Program-made: the position numbers and the translations under genes
Assembly (NCBI GenBank): GCA_026418875.1
Contig: JAOAAM010000366.1
Span: forward strand, 1 to 17,374
Direction: 5' to 3'
Origin: Gemmataceae bacterium
GTDB taxonomy: Bacteria; Planctomycetota; Planctomycetia; Gemmatales; Gemmataceae
DNA: 17,374 bases
Shown: in pieces, positions 8,559 through 16,820 of the stretch
Layout of the letters: each line of letters begins with the position of its first letter
How positions within the stretch are numbered: the stretch's first letter is position 1
Notes under the pieces: generated by a model
Told to the model about the DNA's origin: nothing
What the model saw: only the letters and a program-made list of their open reading frames with translations
Database searches by the model: none

Positions 8559-9637
8559 AGTTTATCCATCTTCTTGATGATGGCCGCAGCTCGAAATGGC
8601 ATCCCACGATCCACTTCAACCGTTGTTCCCCTCATTTGCGCCAACACCAGCAGGTGACGGATCGACGGATCGTCGCGATCTCGGACCAACAGTAGGTCAG
8701 GGATTCGTCGGAGCATCACCCGTGTTGCTTCGCCAATTCCCGGTTTCAGGAAATGGACCGATGCCACACCGCGATCGAGCAACCATTTTCGGATCCACTC
8801 GCGCATTTCCTCCTGCCGCCGACACATAGCAGTATTAGTGGCGCCACCGCTTTGCAAATCCCCCTGCTGCCACGCCTTTTGCACCTCCTCAAACATCTCG
8901 TCCGCAAACCACCGGGAGAGATCGACCGATGAGTAATCGTTATAATAGATGCAGCCATGGAAATCCTCGGCTCCGACAACCTGATCGTTGAGAATGGATC
9001 GACTGACCAATCCCGAAATCGTCGCACCCAGTAAGCTCGAAGGAATTAGGTAATCCTCAGTCGAAGCAGCCCAACCGGCATTCCCGCCGATGTCTGCTAC
9101 TACGTACAGTGACGGGTCAACAGTCAGACAATATAGACTATTGAAACGGTCCACGCTCTGTCGAAGTTCTGTAGCGATGACACCCTTAGCCGACCAACCA
9201 TCGATGAACGCAATATTCTCTGCTCCGCATTGATCGATAACATACTTCAGGGCATTTTCGTCAATCCCGCGATCCCGGATAATTGAAATGGAATAATGGG
9301 CAGTGTCCACGTGAAATAACCGACGAAGCGCCCTCGAGACGAGGACGCCAACCGGCGTCCCTGCCCTGGCGAGCGACACAATCGTTCGCTTGCCGGATCG
9401 GTATAGGTGTTCCGCCAGCCCGAGCAGGTCTCGAGCGAATCTTCGTCTCTCGCGCGCCAGCGCATCAAAGAAAAGCGAGAGATACTCAGGAGCCGGCGGT
9501 GCCTCATAGGAAATCATCTCGCTATAATGCCGGCCGGCTTGGATCAGCCGTTCCTTTTCGAGCAGGTCGGTATGCGCAATTTGCACCGGCTTCAAGAGGA
9601 AAATCACGTCATCGGCGGCATAGCTTCCGCTGAACAT
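8555..9637 (-). CDS. Phosphoribosyltransferase with C-terminal PELOTA RNA-binding domain (StiP/PRTase_1 type)
   Basis: A 360-residue protein counted from the ATG at 9637. I chose this start because the family opens with FSGSY, because GGAG lies 8 bases upstream, and because the longer ATG at 9703 would overlap the HAD gene by 100 bases instead of 34. Residues 1-260 are a divergent type I phosphoribosyltransferase: SLARAGTPVG at 88-97 and the PRPP-binding loop IDGWSAKG at 145-152. Residues about 295-357 (HFLKPGIGEATR onward) resemble the PELOTA/L7Ae-like RNA-binding fold. Databases carry the old label cysteine protease StiP for this family; I see no basis for protease activity. A PRTase joined to an RNA-binding domain suggests the product is joined to, or sensed with, RNA; this is inference. 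Confidence 0.85.
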   Translation of the reverse strand: MFSGSYAADDVIFLLKPVQIAHTDLLEKERLIQAGRHYSEMISYEAPPAPEYLSLFFDALARERRRFARDLLGLAEHLYRSGKRTIVSLARAGTPVGVLVSRALRRLFHVDTAHYSISIIRDRGIDENALKYVIDQCGAENIAFIDGWSAKGVIATELRQSVDRFNSLYCLTVDPSLYVVADIGGNAGWAASTEDYLIPSSLLGATISGLVSRSILNDQVVGAEDFHGCIYYNDYSSVDLSRWFADEMFEEVQKAWQQGDLQSGGATNTAMCRRQEEMREWIRKWLLDRGVASVHFLKPGIGEATRVMLRRIPDLLLVRDRDDPSIRHLLVLAQMRGTTVEVDRGMPFRAAAIIKKMDKL

Positions 9638-10383
9638 CGAGGACGCTCCAGTAATACCGATTGAAATAACTGACTCTTCCGCGGCATCACGACAAATTGG
9701 CATTGTGCCAGGAATGGTCTATCCGTCAAGCTATCGCCAGCGCCGATCGTAAGGATCGAAAGACCCTTGAAGTATCTCGTCAGTACATAACTTACCGCCT
9801 TTTCTTTGCCAAGGAAGGCCGGAACAAGAGACAGGTTGTTGTCATTCCAATGGAGAAAATACTCGCCTTGCTCTACGAACGGATGCCAAATGTCTCGCAA
9901 AAGCTCGAGTTTCGTTCCATCACCGCCGGGATCCTTTGCCACGAGGTAGACTGGCATCTCGAAATCATGCACCAGCCGGACTCGCAGATCTGACGACTGC
10001 TGCTTTAATTTGTCAGAAGTCTGACGCTCGATGGACTCCAAATCGGCTCTTCGACGATTGAGCTGAGATCGAATGCCCTCATCCCATTCTTCATCGAGGC
10101 GACCGTGCGGCGATAAAATGACTGCCCCAAAACTTAAGATGGCCGCGTGGTGAAATGAGAGATTGACCCGACGAAATGAATCAAAATTTCGCGCCGTCGT
10201 GGGGATGACAATCGCATCCTTCGAGATCCAATCGAGGAAGCGTTTTTGCGACTCGGAGATAAATGACAGCGGTTTCCCCATTCGATCGACAGCAGCCGCG
10301 TACAGTGGTTCATCGGTCGGGCATTTGCCTACGGTTTGGAAAATCGTGTCATCGAGATCCAGAAATACGACAACCTGCATCAT
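9604..10383 (-). CDS. HAD-superfamily phosphatase of the Ter-type metabolite module
   Basis: A 259-residue HAD hydrolase. Motif I is FLDLDDT at 7-13, with nucleophile Asp9 and acid/base Asp11. Motif II is the threonine pair in PTTARN at 61-66, motif III lysine is probably Lys193 in LGKEKAV, and motif IV is GAGDSLTD at 214-221 with Asp217 and Asp221. The region between motifs II and III is large enough for a C2-type cap, and HWNDNNLSLVP recalls sucrose-phosphate phosphatase-like members. It probably removes a phosphate from a sugar-phosphate or nucleotide-like intermediate made by the two PRTases. Start is ATG 10383 or the adjacent ATG at 10380. It lies 10 bases after the TRSP PRTase gene, and its end overlaps the next gene by 34 bases. 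Confidence 0.88.
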   Translation of the reverse strand: MMQVVVFLDLDDTIFQTVGKCPTDEPLYAAAVDRMGKPLSFISESQKRFLDWISKDAIVIPTTARNFDSFRRVNLSFHHAAILSFGAVILSPHGRLDEEWDEGIRSQLNRRRADLESIERQTSDKLKQQSSDLRVRLVHDFEMPVYLVAKDPGGDGTKLELLRDIWHPFVEQGEYFLHWNDNNLSLVPAFLGKEKAVSYVLTRYFKGLSILTIGAGDSLTDRPFLAQCQFVVMPRKSQLFQSVLLERPRCSAEAMPPMT

Positions 10384-10393
10384 GACACTCGCA

Positions 10394-11512
10394 CTAAAAG
10401 ATCACACAGCGCGCGTTCAGTTTCTCTGGCAAGTCATGGGAGGAGTTGGGGGCCATGAATTCATAACCGATAATAGCGTCGTCGATATCGCGGCTGCCCG
10501 CATTGTACAGGTAGTTCGGGATGCCCTCGCCATAATTGTCCATAAATTGCAATTTTGCTCCCAGGGCATCGCCTTCGAGCAGCGGCGAGCGAGTTGTCGA
10601 TTGGAACAGAACATCGTGACCGGCATTTTCGAGGAGCCGAGCCAGCAGAAACGGCGGATGCGCAAATTCTCCGGTCCCCAAAACAAGCAAACGTCGACCC
10701 AAAGATGACATGACTCGATCCGTAAGCAGTCTTGTTTCGAGGCTAATTGGCTGGCTGACACCCAGGCGGCCATAATTCCGCTGGAGAGAGTAACCCTCAC
10801 CCCTGCCGCAGGCAAAGGCAGCATTTGTCTCCGGTGCATTGAAAGTGGGATTTGCCTCGAACTTCAACGACCCTTGGAGCAAACTCACCAATCGTAATGG
10901 AATACCGAATCGTTGCGCGAGAGTTAATCGAAGTTGGCCCAACCAGTCGGTCAAGCTCACGAAAATAATTTGGCAAACTCGGTCGTTATAGCTTAGGTAA
11001 TTCGTTGCGAGATTGACCAAGGTTTGCCCGGTCGTTAGTTCATCATCGATTAGGATGAGACTTTTAGCATTCGCGAAGAGATTCTGGCAATGCTTCTCGA
11101 CTGGTTCGTAGACCAAGTGGCACGGTGCATGGCTGTGTGGTTCTTGAAAGGAGAAAGCCAAAGTTTCTCGCAGGCGGTATCGAGTCGTATGCAGGAAGAC
11201 AGCATCGTCTCGTCCGGTGAGTGTTAACCACTCTTCGAAAATACCGTGTCCCAGGCCAACGGCGGTCTCTGCCAGGGCAATGAAGGTGACGGGGCCGGGG
11301 ATGGTCGGGATTTTCTTGGCGAGTGTTTGATGAATTTCGACCATCCGGCGGGGCCGAACGGGGATGTGCTTTCCGAGGACACGGCTAACGATGACGAAGG
11401 GACGCCGCGGATTCGCCCGGCAGCCGAACCCGCAAAGTTCGTCCAACGGGTAGTCGGCAGACTCCACTGTCAAACGCAATTGACCAGATCGTAGATTGAC
11501 GACGTGGATCAT
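10394..11512 (-). CDS. TRSP-domain phosphoribosyltransferase (PRTase_2 type)
   Basis: A 372-residue protein. The N-terminus has the family signature GFGCRANPRRPF at 28-39 and VSRVLGKHIPV at 42-52. The PRPP-binding loop is LILIDDELTTGQT at 152-164, a clear type I PRTase loop with paired acidic residues. The C-terminal part carries LLVLGTGEF at 275-283 and TTRSP at 306-310, the motif that names the TRSP domain. In Ter-linked gene sets this enzyme is predicted to act on phosphoribosyl substrates with the PRTase-PELOTA protein. Its ATG overlaps the stop of the ATP-grasp gene as ATGA, so the pair is probably translationally coupled. The base, amine or sugar acceptor is unknown. Confidence 0.9.
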   Translation of the reverse strand: MIHVVNLRSGQLRLTVESADYPLDELCGFGCRANPRRPFVIVSRVLGKHIPVRPRRMVEIHQTLAKKIPTIPGPVTFIALAETAVGLGHGIFEEWLTLTGRDDAVFLHTTRYRLRETLAFSFQEPHSHAPCHLVYEPVEKHCQNLFANAKSLILIDDELTTGQTLVNLATNYLSYNDRVCQIIFVSLTDWLGQLRLTLAQRFGIPLRLVSLLQGSLKFEANPTFNAPETNAAFACGRGEGYSLQRNYGRLGVSQPISLETRLLTDRVMSSLGRRLLVLGTGEFAHPPFLLARLLENAGHDVLFQSTTRSPLLEGDALGAKLQFMDNYGEGIPNYLYNAGSRDIDDAIIGYEFMAPNSSHDLPEKLNARCVIF

Positions 11513-12513
11513 CGTGAAATTGAGCGGTGCGGTTTTGGCTGTGGGACACAGATGCCGCTTCGCGGACGAGGAACATCATCGCTGACTGCCGACCCGAGAG
11601 CCAGACGTATGGCCCAGAGAAGGAAGTTGACGCCGGCCACACAGGCGATGGGCAGACCGCCCGACATTCGCGGGTTGATTTCCAACAACCGCGGCATACC
11701 TTGAGAGTCCCTGAACTGGATGTTAAAGACGCCGTTCAGTCGGAACTTTCGGGTCAATCCCCGTGCCATTTCCTCGATGATTGGGTGACGCTCGATCCAT
11801 TGCACGCTTGCCGCCTTGCGACGGATCACGCATCGAATCAGTTCGCCAGCTTGGGCCAAACAATCAACACTGCGTTCGGGACCGGGCAGGTATTCCATCA
11901 CGAGATGTGGCGGGAAATCACGATGGGCCTGGAGCCGTCGAATCGCTTCCTCCAATGACAGATGGTACGGCCGCGAATCGCTGCTCGATTCATCGAGAAT
12001 GAAGAACCCGATGCCATAGACCGAGCGAGCCGGCTTGAAGCAGATTCGCGGATGCCGCGCTATCAGGCGCTCCACGGCGTCAACGAATTCTCCAAGGGTT
12101 CGGGCGACGGCGTAATCAGGAATTGCGGGATCCGACGGGTCCAGTCTGGAATATGTCGCGATTTTGTCCCCGACGACGAGCAGGTCGGCGAGTGCAGCGG
12201 CAGCGAGGATGTTCGTGCCGATTTGGGCGAAGCGATCTGCCGCGGCCACGACAGGCAGCAATTTGCGTCCTGGGATGAACAGCGTTACCCGGTGATCAGC
12301 CGCGAACTGTAAACACCAGTTGACATAGCCATCGTCGGTCAAGCCACGTGGTTCAGGCACGAAGTGGTCCGCGTAGCGTCGGCCGGGATAGCGAGCCCAC
12401 GGGTGCGTGGCGACAAGCCGAAATTCTGCCGGCTCGCGGTCGTGGAGAAGCCGCGCCATGACCTCCCACGTGTTGCTGAGGTACTTGTTGATCCAGATGG
12501 TCGGCGGCCCCAT
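11509..12513 (-). CDS. ATP-grasp ligase of the Ter-type metabolite module
   Basis: A 334-residue ATP-grasp enzyme. ATP-binding lysines are likely Lys117 in GDKIATY and Lys160 in CFKPARSVYGIGF. EYLPGPERSVD is at 207-217, and the metal-binding core NIQFRDSQGMPRLLEINPR at 264-282 has Glu278 and Asn280. It would join a carboxylate to an amine or similar nucleophile using ATP. I start it at ATG 12513: AGGA lies 8 bases upstream, and MGPPTIWINKYLSN resembles the family N-terminus. The ATG at 12522 has no spaced ribosome site. The frame stays open upstream to 12879, but that would run over the candidate promoter and into the kinase gene on the other strand. It is the first gene of the operon. Confidence 0.88.
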   Translation of the reverse strand: MGPPTIWINKYLSNTWEVMARLLHDREPAEFRLVATHPWARYPGRRYADHFVPEPRGLTDDGYVNWCLQFAADHRVTLFIPGRKLLPVVAAADRFAQIGTNILAAAALADLLVVGDKIATYSRLDPSDPAIPDYAVARTLGEFVDAVERLIARHPRICFKPARSVYGIGFFILDESSSDSRPYHLSLEEAIRRLQAHRDFPPHLVMEYLPGPERSVDCLAQAGELIRCVIRRKAASVQWIERHPIIEEMARGLTRKFRLNGVFNIQFRDSQGMPRLLEINPRMSGGLPIACVAGVNFLLWAIRLALGSAVSDDVPRPRSGICVPQPKPHRSISR

Positions 12514-12627
12514 GCTCAACATCCTAGCGCGAGCGACCGAGGCGTCAACGAGATTTGTTTGCCCAGGTTGGACGTTCGCAGAAAGTCCACACAACCCGGG
12601 AACCAATAAAGAGCTGATTCGTCCCTG

Positions 12628-12657
12628 ATTATAGGCGATGAAGTTGAAAGTTGTGAA
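12628..12657 (-). promoter_or_regulatory. Sigma70-like promoter of the five-gene metabolite operon
   Basis: On the minus strand TTCACA (12657-12652, five of six to consensus), an 18-base spacer, and a perfect TATAAT (12633-12628). Transcription would start near 12621 and leave a leader of about 108 bases before the ATP-grasp ATG. This position also excludes the longer N-terminal reading of that gene. Confidence 0.55.
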
Positions 12658-12677
12658 GAAATCTGTTGTTGGGGCCA

Positions 12678-12706
12678 TTGTGAAACTCGCGGTGAAACAG
12701 CATAAT
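12678..12706 (+). promoter_or_regulatory. Candidate promoter of the Ser/Thr kinase gene
   Basis: TTGTGA at 12678-12683 (four of six), a 17-base spacer and CATAAT at 12701-12706 (five of six) lie about 48 bases before the kinase ATG. It does not overlap the promoter of the divergent operon. Promoter rules in planctomycetes are less certain than in E. coli. Confidence 0.35.
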
Positions 12707-12723
12707 TTGCGGTAGGAAATACG

Positions 12724-12740
12724 CGGGCCGGATTGGCCCG
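12724..12740 (+). repeat. GC-rich hairpin in the kinase mRNA leader
   Basis: CGGGCC, five loop bases GGATT, then GGCCCG form a perfect 6-bp GC-only stem, ending 14 bases before the kinase ATG. It sits between the candidate promoter and the start codon, so it could hinder ribosome access or serve as an operator. Confidence 0.45.
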
Positions 12741-12754
12741 ATCTGAGTTTGTTG

Positions 12755-15700
12755 ATGCCCTCCGAAGAGCCGACCACTGACCTCACGCTGAAGCCGCCCA
12801 TGTCCTCGAGTGCGGCCGAGGAGGGCACGCTCGTCGTTGAATCAAGTTCGGAAGTCTCCCTGCCGCGACCGTCGGCCAACGTTGCGCCCGATGCGACGAT
12901 CGCCTTTTCGCGTCAAGATTCCGAGTCCGGCTCAAGAGAGCCTTGCCCCGGTGGTTCCGGCAGGGAGACGGCACCCGTCGATGCGACGATGGCCTTTCAT
13001 CCGGGGCACGCTCCGGAGCCTTCGGACGCAACGATGCAGATTCAACGCGGATCGTCCGAGGGGGATGCAGCGTCGGTGGAAATGTCGGCGGCGGAAGTTG
13101 ACGCGACCGACTTTAGCTTGGACGACGGGACCACCCGGCGTTCCACTCGCTACGTCCAAGACGCGACGGTCGGCTTTTTGTTTGCGGACGAGGTGGAATC
13201 GGCTCAGAAGAACGGGGCGGAGCGGGGCGACGGTGCGAACAGCGACCGGGTCAAGGAATTTGTTCCGGGTTACGAGTTGTTGGGCGAACTCGGCCGGGGC
13301 GGCATGGGCGTGGTGTATAAGGCCCGGCACAAGCGGTTGAATCGAGTCGTCGCGCTGAAGATGGTTCTCTCCGGCGGGCATGCTTCGGCTGCGGAATTGG
13401 CTCGGTTCTTGACCGAGGCAGAAGCCGTCGCCGCCTTGCAGCACCCGAACATCGTCCAGATTCACGAGATTGGCCGGCACAACGGGCTGCCGTATTTCAC
13501 GCTGGAATTCATGGACGGCGGATCGCTGACCGACCGGGTGAAGGAACATCCCTTGCCGCCGCGCGAAGCCGCCCGGATTGTCGAGGCAATGGCCCGGGCG
13601 ATGCATTTTGCCCACGAGCGAGGCATCATCCACCGCGACCTGAAACCGGACAATGTCTTGCTCACGGCCGACGGCACGCCGAAGATTACCGACTTCGGCC
13701 TGGCCAAGAAAATCGAAGGTGGCAGCGGGGTGACACAGACCGGGGCCATCATGGGCACGCCGAGTTACATGGCCCCGGAGCAAGCCGACGGTCGAACGAA
13801 GAACGTCGGGCCAGCAGCGGACATCTATTCTCTCGGGGCGGTGCTGTATCGGCTGATCGTCGGTCGTCCGCCGTTCCAAGCCGCGACGCCGGTCGAGACG
13901 GTGATGATGGTGGTGCGTGACGAGCCGGTGCCGCCTCGCCGCCTGTTGCCAAGACTCCCGAAAGACATCGAGACAATCTGCCTGAAATGCTTGCAGAAAG
14001 AGCCGAGCCGGCGGTATGCGACCGCCGCAGATCTCGCCGACGACCTGGCCCGGTTTGTCAACGATGAACCGGTCCGCGCACGCCCTGTCCGTCCGTGGGA
14101 GCGTTGGGCTCGTTGGGCGCGTCGCCATCCCTCGACGGCGGCGTTGGTCTTTGTCGGGTTGTTGGCGATGCTCGGGGGCTTGGCGTATTTCGCCCACGCT
14201 CACCTGGAACAGCGGCGAGAGCGGGAGGCTGCCCGTGAGCGACTCAGCGAACATGTCCAGCGGGGCAAAGAGGCCATTGCACGGGGCGACTGGAAATCGG
14301 CAGAGTTCCAATGGGAACAAGCCAAAAACTTGCTCCGCAACCAGCCCGAGCTTGCCGACGAATTCGCCGAGGTCGAATCGCTCGCCACAACCACCAAACA
14401 TCGTCTGAAGGCGTTGGAGTCACACGCACAATTCGTCCGACACCGCGACGAGGCGCTGCTCCACGCCGCAAGAGCGTCCGGAAACGGTTCGCCGACGCAG
14501 CAAGCGGCGACGATCCAGAAAATCGAGACGGCGCTGAAGTCCGTCGGCGTGAATCCCACAGGCTCTGAGCCGTTGCTTCTCCCACCCGGATTCACGACCG
14601 CGGAAAGCAATGAGATCGCGGCGGGATGCTATGAACTGTTGCTGGCGATGGCCGAGGCGCAGGCCCAGCCGCTGCTCGGTCAAACCGCCGAAGCTCACCA
14701 GCAACGACTCAGGGAATCATTGCGTTTGATGGACAGGGCCGCCACACTGGGGTGTGCCGATCACCCCACGGCCGCGTTCTCCCTGCGGAAGAACCGCTAT
14801 CAGCGGTTGCTCGGGATCTCGGCGGCTGCGGAAGCGCCATCGGAGGGTGCCCTGCAACCTCGCTCCGCCCTGGACCACTATCTTTTGGGCGATGAGTACT
14901 ACAAGCAAGGCGAGATCGACCGGGCCATCTCGTCGTTCGAAGCGGTGCTTCGGGCCGAACCGGGTCATTTCTGGGCACGGTACTTCCTTGGCCTGTGCCA
15001 ATTGCGGAGCGGCCGGCCCGATCTGGCTCGCGCTCACCTGACCGCCTGCCTCGCCGAAAACCGGGACGTGGCAACGCGGGCATGGATTCTGTTGATGCGA
15101 GGTTACGCTGGGGGGCAAATGGCTCGAACCGCTGGCGATGAAGTGGGAGCGACACGCGAGTTTCAAGCGGCGGAAAAAGATTTCCAAGACGCCTTGGATT
15201 CTCTCAGCCAAACCGCCGCCGACTCGAACCGGGATGCCCTATACGCTCTTTACAACAATCGCGGCGTGATGCGGGTGCAGATGCGGCAAGTCGACGAGGG
15301 TGTCCGCGATTTGCAACAAGCCATCCGCATCGACCCGAGACAGTACCCAGCCCGGGTCAGTCTCGCGTTGGCCTTGCAACAACAGCGGCGGACCGTCGAG
15401 GCAATCGAGCAACTTTCCCTTGCTCTGGAAACCGCGCGAACACTGCAAACGCAAGGGGAATTGGACGCTGCGACTGTCGCCGGCTTGTACCGACAGCGAT
15501 CGCAGTTCTACCTGGACGAATGGCAGCAAGCGCGAGCAAAAATGCTGGCAGGGTTCTTGGCCGCCGCGGGAGGCTCCGCGCCAGTTTGGCCTGGGTTGCC
15601 GGTTCTCGCCATGACCGACGATCGACCTTGCGAGCTGGCCCGGGCCGACTTGAAGCAAGCCGAGGCCGTGCTGGCGCAGTTGCCAAACGCCGATCCGAAT

Positions 15701-16798
15701 ACCCGATCACGAGTGTTGCTGCAACTAGGGCGGCTCGATCAGTACCGGGAACACCACGAGGCGGCTCTTGAGACGTTCGAGGCCGTCCTCCGCCTGACAC
15801 CGCGATCGCTCGAGGCCCTCCGTCGAAGGGCGGTGTCCCGATTGAAACTCGGTCGAATCCTCGGGGCAGAGGAGGCATTCACAGAGTACTTGACGGAATG
15901 CCGACGGCAGGGCGTCCCGGGCACGCTGGAGTCTTACCTGGCCAGGGCCTACACCCGGGAACGGCTCGGTCGTTTCGACGATGCCATCGAGGATTACAGC
16001 CATGCCTTGGCGCTCGAGGCGGCCGGCGATCATTCGGGGACGAGGTTGCGTCGAGGTCGGCTGTATCTGGCGACCAACAAGCCACAGTTCGCCTTGGCGG
16101 ATTTCGATGCAGCCATCACCGCGGGCCGAGTCTCGACCGACTCGCTGTTGGGTCGAGCCTTAGCCCGTGCCAAGCTGGGCCTGTTCGAGCCGGCGCGGCA
16201 GGACGTGGAGGCCGCCTTGGAGCGTGACTCGCCCTCGCCGCAAATGCTGAACACCGCCGCGCGAGTGCTGGCGTTGGCGGTCGCGGCGGCGGAGTCGGGC
16301 CAGTTGCGTTGGTCCGCGGATGAGGCGTACTCGGAAGCGATGCGGACCTTGGGCTTGCTGGATCGATCACTGCGTGCGGCGGACCCACGACCCGGGTTAT
16401 TCTGGCGAAATTTTGTCCGTGCCGACTTGGCTTTCCAAGCGATCCGGCGGGCACCTCAGTTTGCCGAGTGGGAGCGACGATTCACCGCGGACCTGATGCA
16501 ACACGCCGCCCAAGTGTGGGCCAATCCATCCGCTGCGATCGAGGAGTGCCTGGAGGCAGCACGAACACTGTCTCAATTCGCCGAATTTCCGCCGCCCGAG
16601 GGAGTCTTGCAAGGGATGTCGGCGGAGGAAGCGAGACAACGGGCCATCGAGCTTGTCCGACGAGCTTTGGCCAACGTTGCGGCGGATCGTCGTGCCGTCT
16701 TCTGGGCCGAGACGGTGGAATCCGATCCCTACCTGGCTCCCCTGCGATCCGCTCCGGCGTGGCTCGAACTTCGCGCCCAATCCGGTCACACTCGCTGA
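12755..16798 (+). CDS. Membrane-anchored Ser/Thr protein kinase with TPR-rich C-terminal region
   Basis: 1347 residues from ATG 12755; two TTG codons at 12749 and 12752 are less likely starts. Residues 1-170 are Ser/Glu/Ala-rich, disordered-looking and carry five DAT-centred repeats. The Hanks-type kinase domain spans about 173-436: [12 protein letters not shown] glycine loop, Lys202 in VALKM, Asp295 in HRDLKPDN, Asp313 in DFG, then MAPE. All catalytic residues are present. A basic stretch ([11 protein letters not shown]) leads to one membrane helix at about 463-481. The C-terminal 860 residues are alpha-helical, with TPR units between about 705 and 1130. By family, the kinase faces the cytoplasm and the TPR part the other side of the membrane. 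Its substrate is unknown. It is divergent from the metabolite operon and 22 bases upstream of a surface-protein gene. Confidence 0.93.
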   Translation: MPSEEPTTDLTLKPPMSSSAAEEGTLVVESSSEVSLPRPSANVAPDATIAFSRQDSESGSREPCPGGSGRETAPVDATMAFHPGHAPEPSDATMQIQRGSSEGDAASVEMSAAEVDATDFSLDDGTTRRSTRYVQDATVGFLFADEVESAQKNGAERGDGANSDRVKEFVPGYELLGELGRGGMGVVYKARHKRLNRVVALKMVLSGGHASAAELARFLTEAEAVAALQHPNIVQIHEIGRHNGLPYFTLEFMDGGSLTDRVKEHPLPPREAARIVEAMARAMHFAHERGIIHRDLKPDNVLLTADGTPKITDFGLAKKIEGGSGVTQTGAIMGTPSYMAPEQADGRTKNVGPAADIYSLGAVLYRLIVGRPPFQAATPVETVMMVVRDEPVPPRRLLPRLPKDIETICLKCLQKEPSRRYATAADLADDLARFVNDEPVRARPVRPWERWARWARRHPSTAALVFVGLLAMLGGLAYFAHAHLEQRREREAARERLSEHVQRGKEAIARGDWKSAEFQWEQAKNLLRNQPELADEFAEVESLATTTKHRLKALESHAQFVRHRDEALLHAARASGNGSPTQQAATIQKIETALKSVGVNPTGSEPLLLPPGFTTAESNEIAAGCYELLLAMAEAQAQPLLGQTAEAHQQRLRESLRLMDRAATLGCADHPTAAFSLRKNRYQRLLGISAAAEAPSEGALQPRSALDHYLLGDEYYKQGEIDRAISSFEAVLRAEPGHFWARYFLGLCQLRSGRPDLARAHLTACLAENRDVATRAWILLMRGYAGGQMARTAGDEVGATREFQAAEKDFQDALDSLSQTAADSNRDALYALYNNRGVMRVQMRQVDEGVRDLQQAIRIDPRQYPARVSLALALQQQRRTVEAIEQLSLALETARTLQTQGELDAATVAGLYRQRSQFYLDEWQQARAKMLAGFLAAAGGSAPVWPGLPVLAMTDDRPCELARADLKQAEAVLAQLPNADPNTRSRVLLQLGRLDQYREHHEAALETFEAVLRLTPRSLEALRRRAVSRLKLGRILGAEEAFTEYLTECRRQGVPGTLESYLARAYTRERLGRFDDAIEDYSHALALEAAGDHSGTRLRRGRLYLATNKPQFALADFDAAITAGRVSTDSLLGRALARAKLGLFEPARQDVEAALERDSPSPQMLNTAARVLALAVAAAESGQLRWSADEAYSEAMRTLGLLDRSLRAADPRPGLFWRNFVRADLAFQAIRRAPQFAEWERRFTADLMQHAAQVWANPSAAIEECLEAARTLSQFAEFPPPEGVLQGMSAEEARQRAIELVRRALANVAADRRAVFWAETVESDPYLAPLRSAPAWLELRAQSGHTR
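12890..13177 (+). repeat. Five DAT-centred repeats in the kinase N-terminus
   Basis: DATIAF, DATMAF, DATMQI, DATDFS and DATVGF occur at residues 46, 76, 91, 116 and 136 of the kinase (DNA from 12890, 12980, 13025, 13100 and 13160). The first two copies are nearly identical in DNA as well (GATGCGACGAT followed by GCCTTT apart from one base), which suggests recent duplication or selection on the exact motif. Confidence 0.65.
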
Positions 16799-16811
16799 GG
16801 AGGGAAGTCCC

Positions 16812-16815
16812 GGAG
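16812..16815 (+). promoter_or_regulatory. Shine-Dalgarno GGAG for the SdrD-B gene
   Basis: GGAG lies 5 bases before ATG 16821 and supports that start. It is within the 22-base gap after the kinase stop, which suggests cotranscription. Confidence 0.5.
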
Positions 16816-16820
16816 AAGTC

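Larger units (their letters stand above)
12514..12754. other. Divergent control region between metabolite operon and kinase gene
   Basis: The 241 bases between the two start codons contain one candidate promoter in each direction and the hairpin described separately. No small gene or direct-repeat operator was recognised. Confidence 0.6.

Noticed and set aside
8555..9637. Cysteine protease (StiP label)
   Set aside because: No catalytic Cys/His pair stands out, whereas a PRPP-binding loop and PELOTA-like tail are visible.
9638..9703. Longer start of the PRTase-PELOTA gene at 9703
   Set aside because: It would overlap the HAD gene by 100 bases; FSGSY at the ATG of 9637 is the family start and has GGAG 8 bases upstream.
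12514..12879. N-terminal extension of the ATP-grasp reading frame (122 more residues)
   Set aside because: It covers a strong promoter-like site and overlaps the kinase gene on the other strand; the family-like N-terminus and a spaced AGGA occur at ATG 12513.
12932..14401. 489-codon open frame antisense to the kinase gene
   Set aside because: It mirrors a GC-rich, certain kinase gene and its translation shows no recognisable domain; long antisense frames are expected in such DNA.
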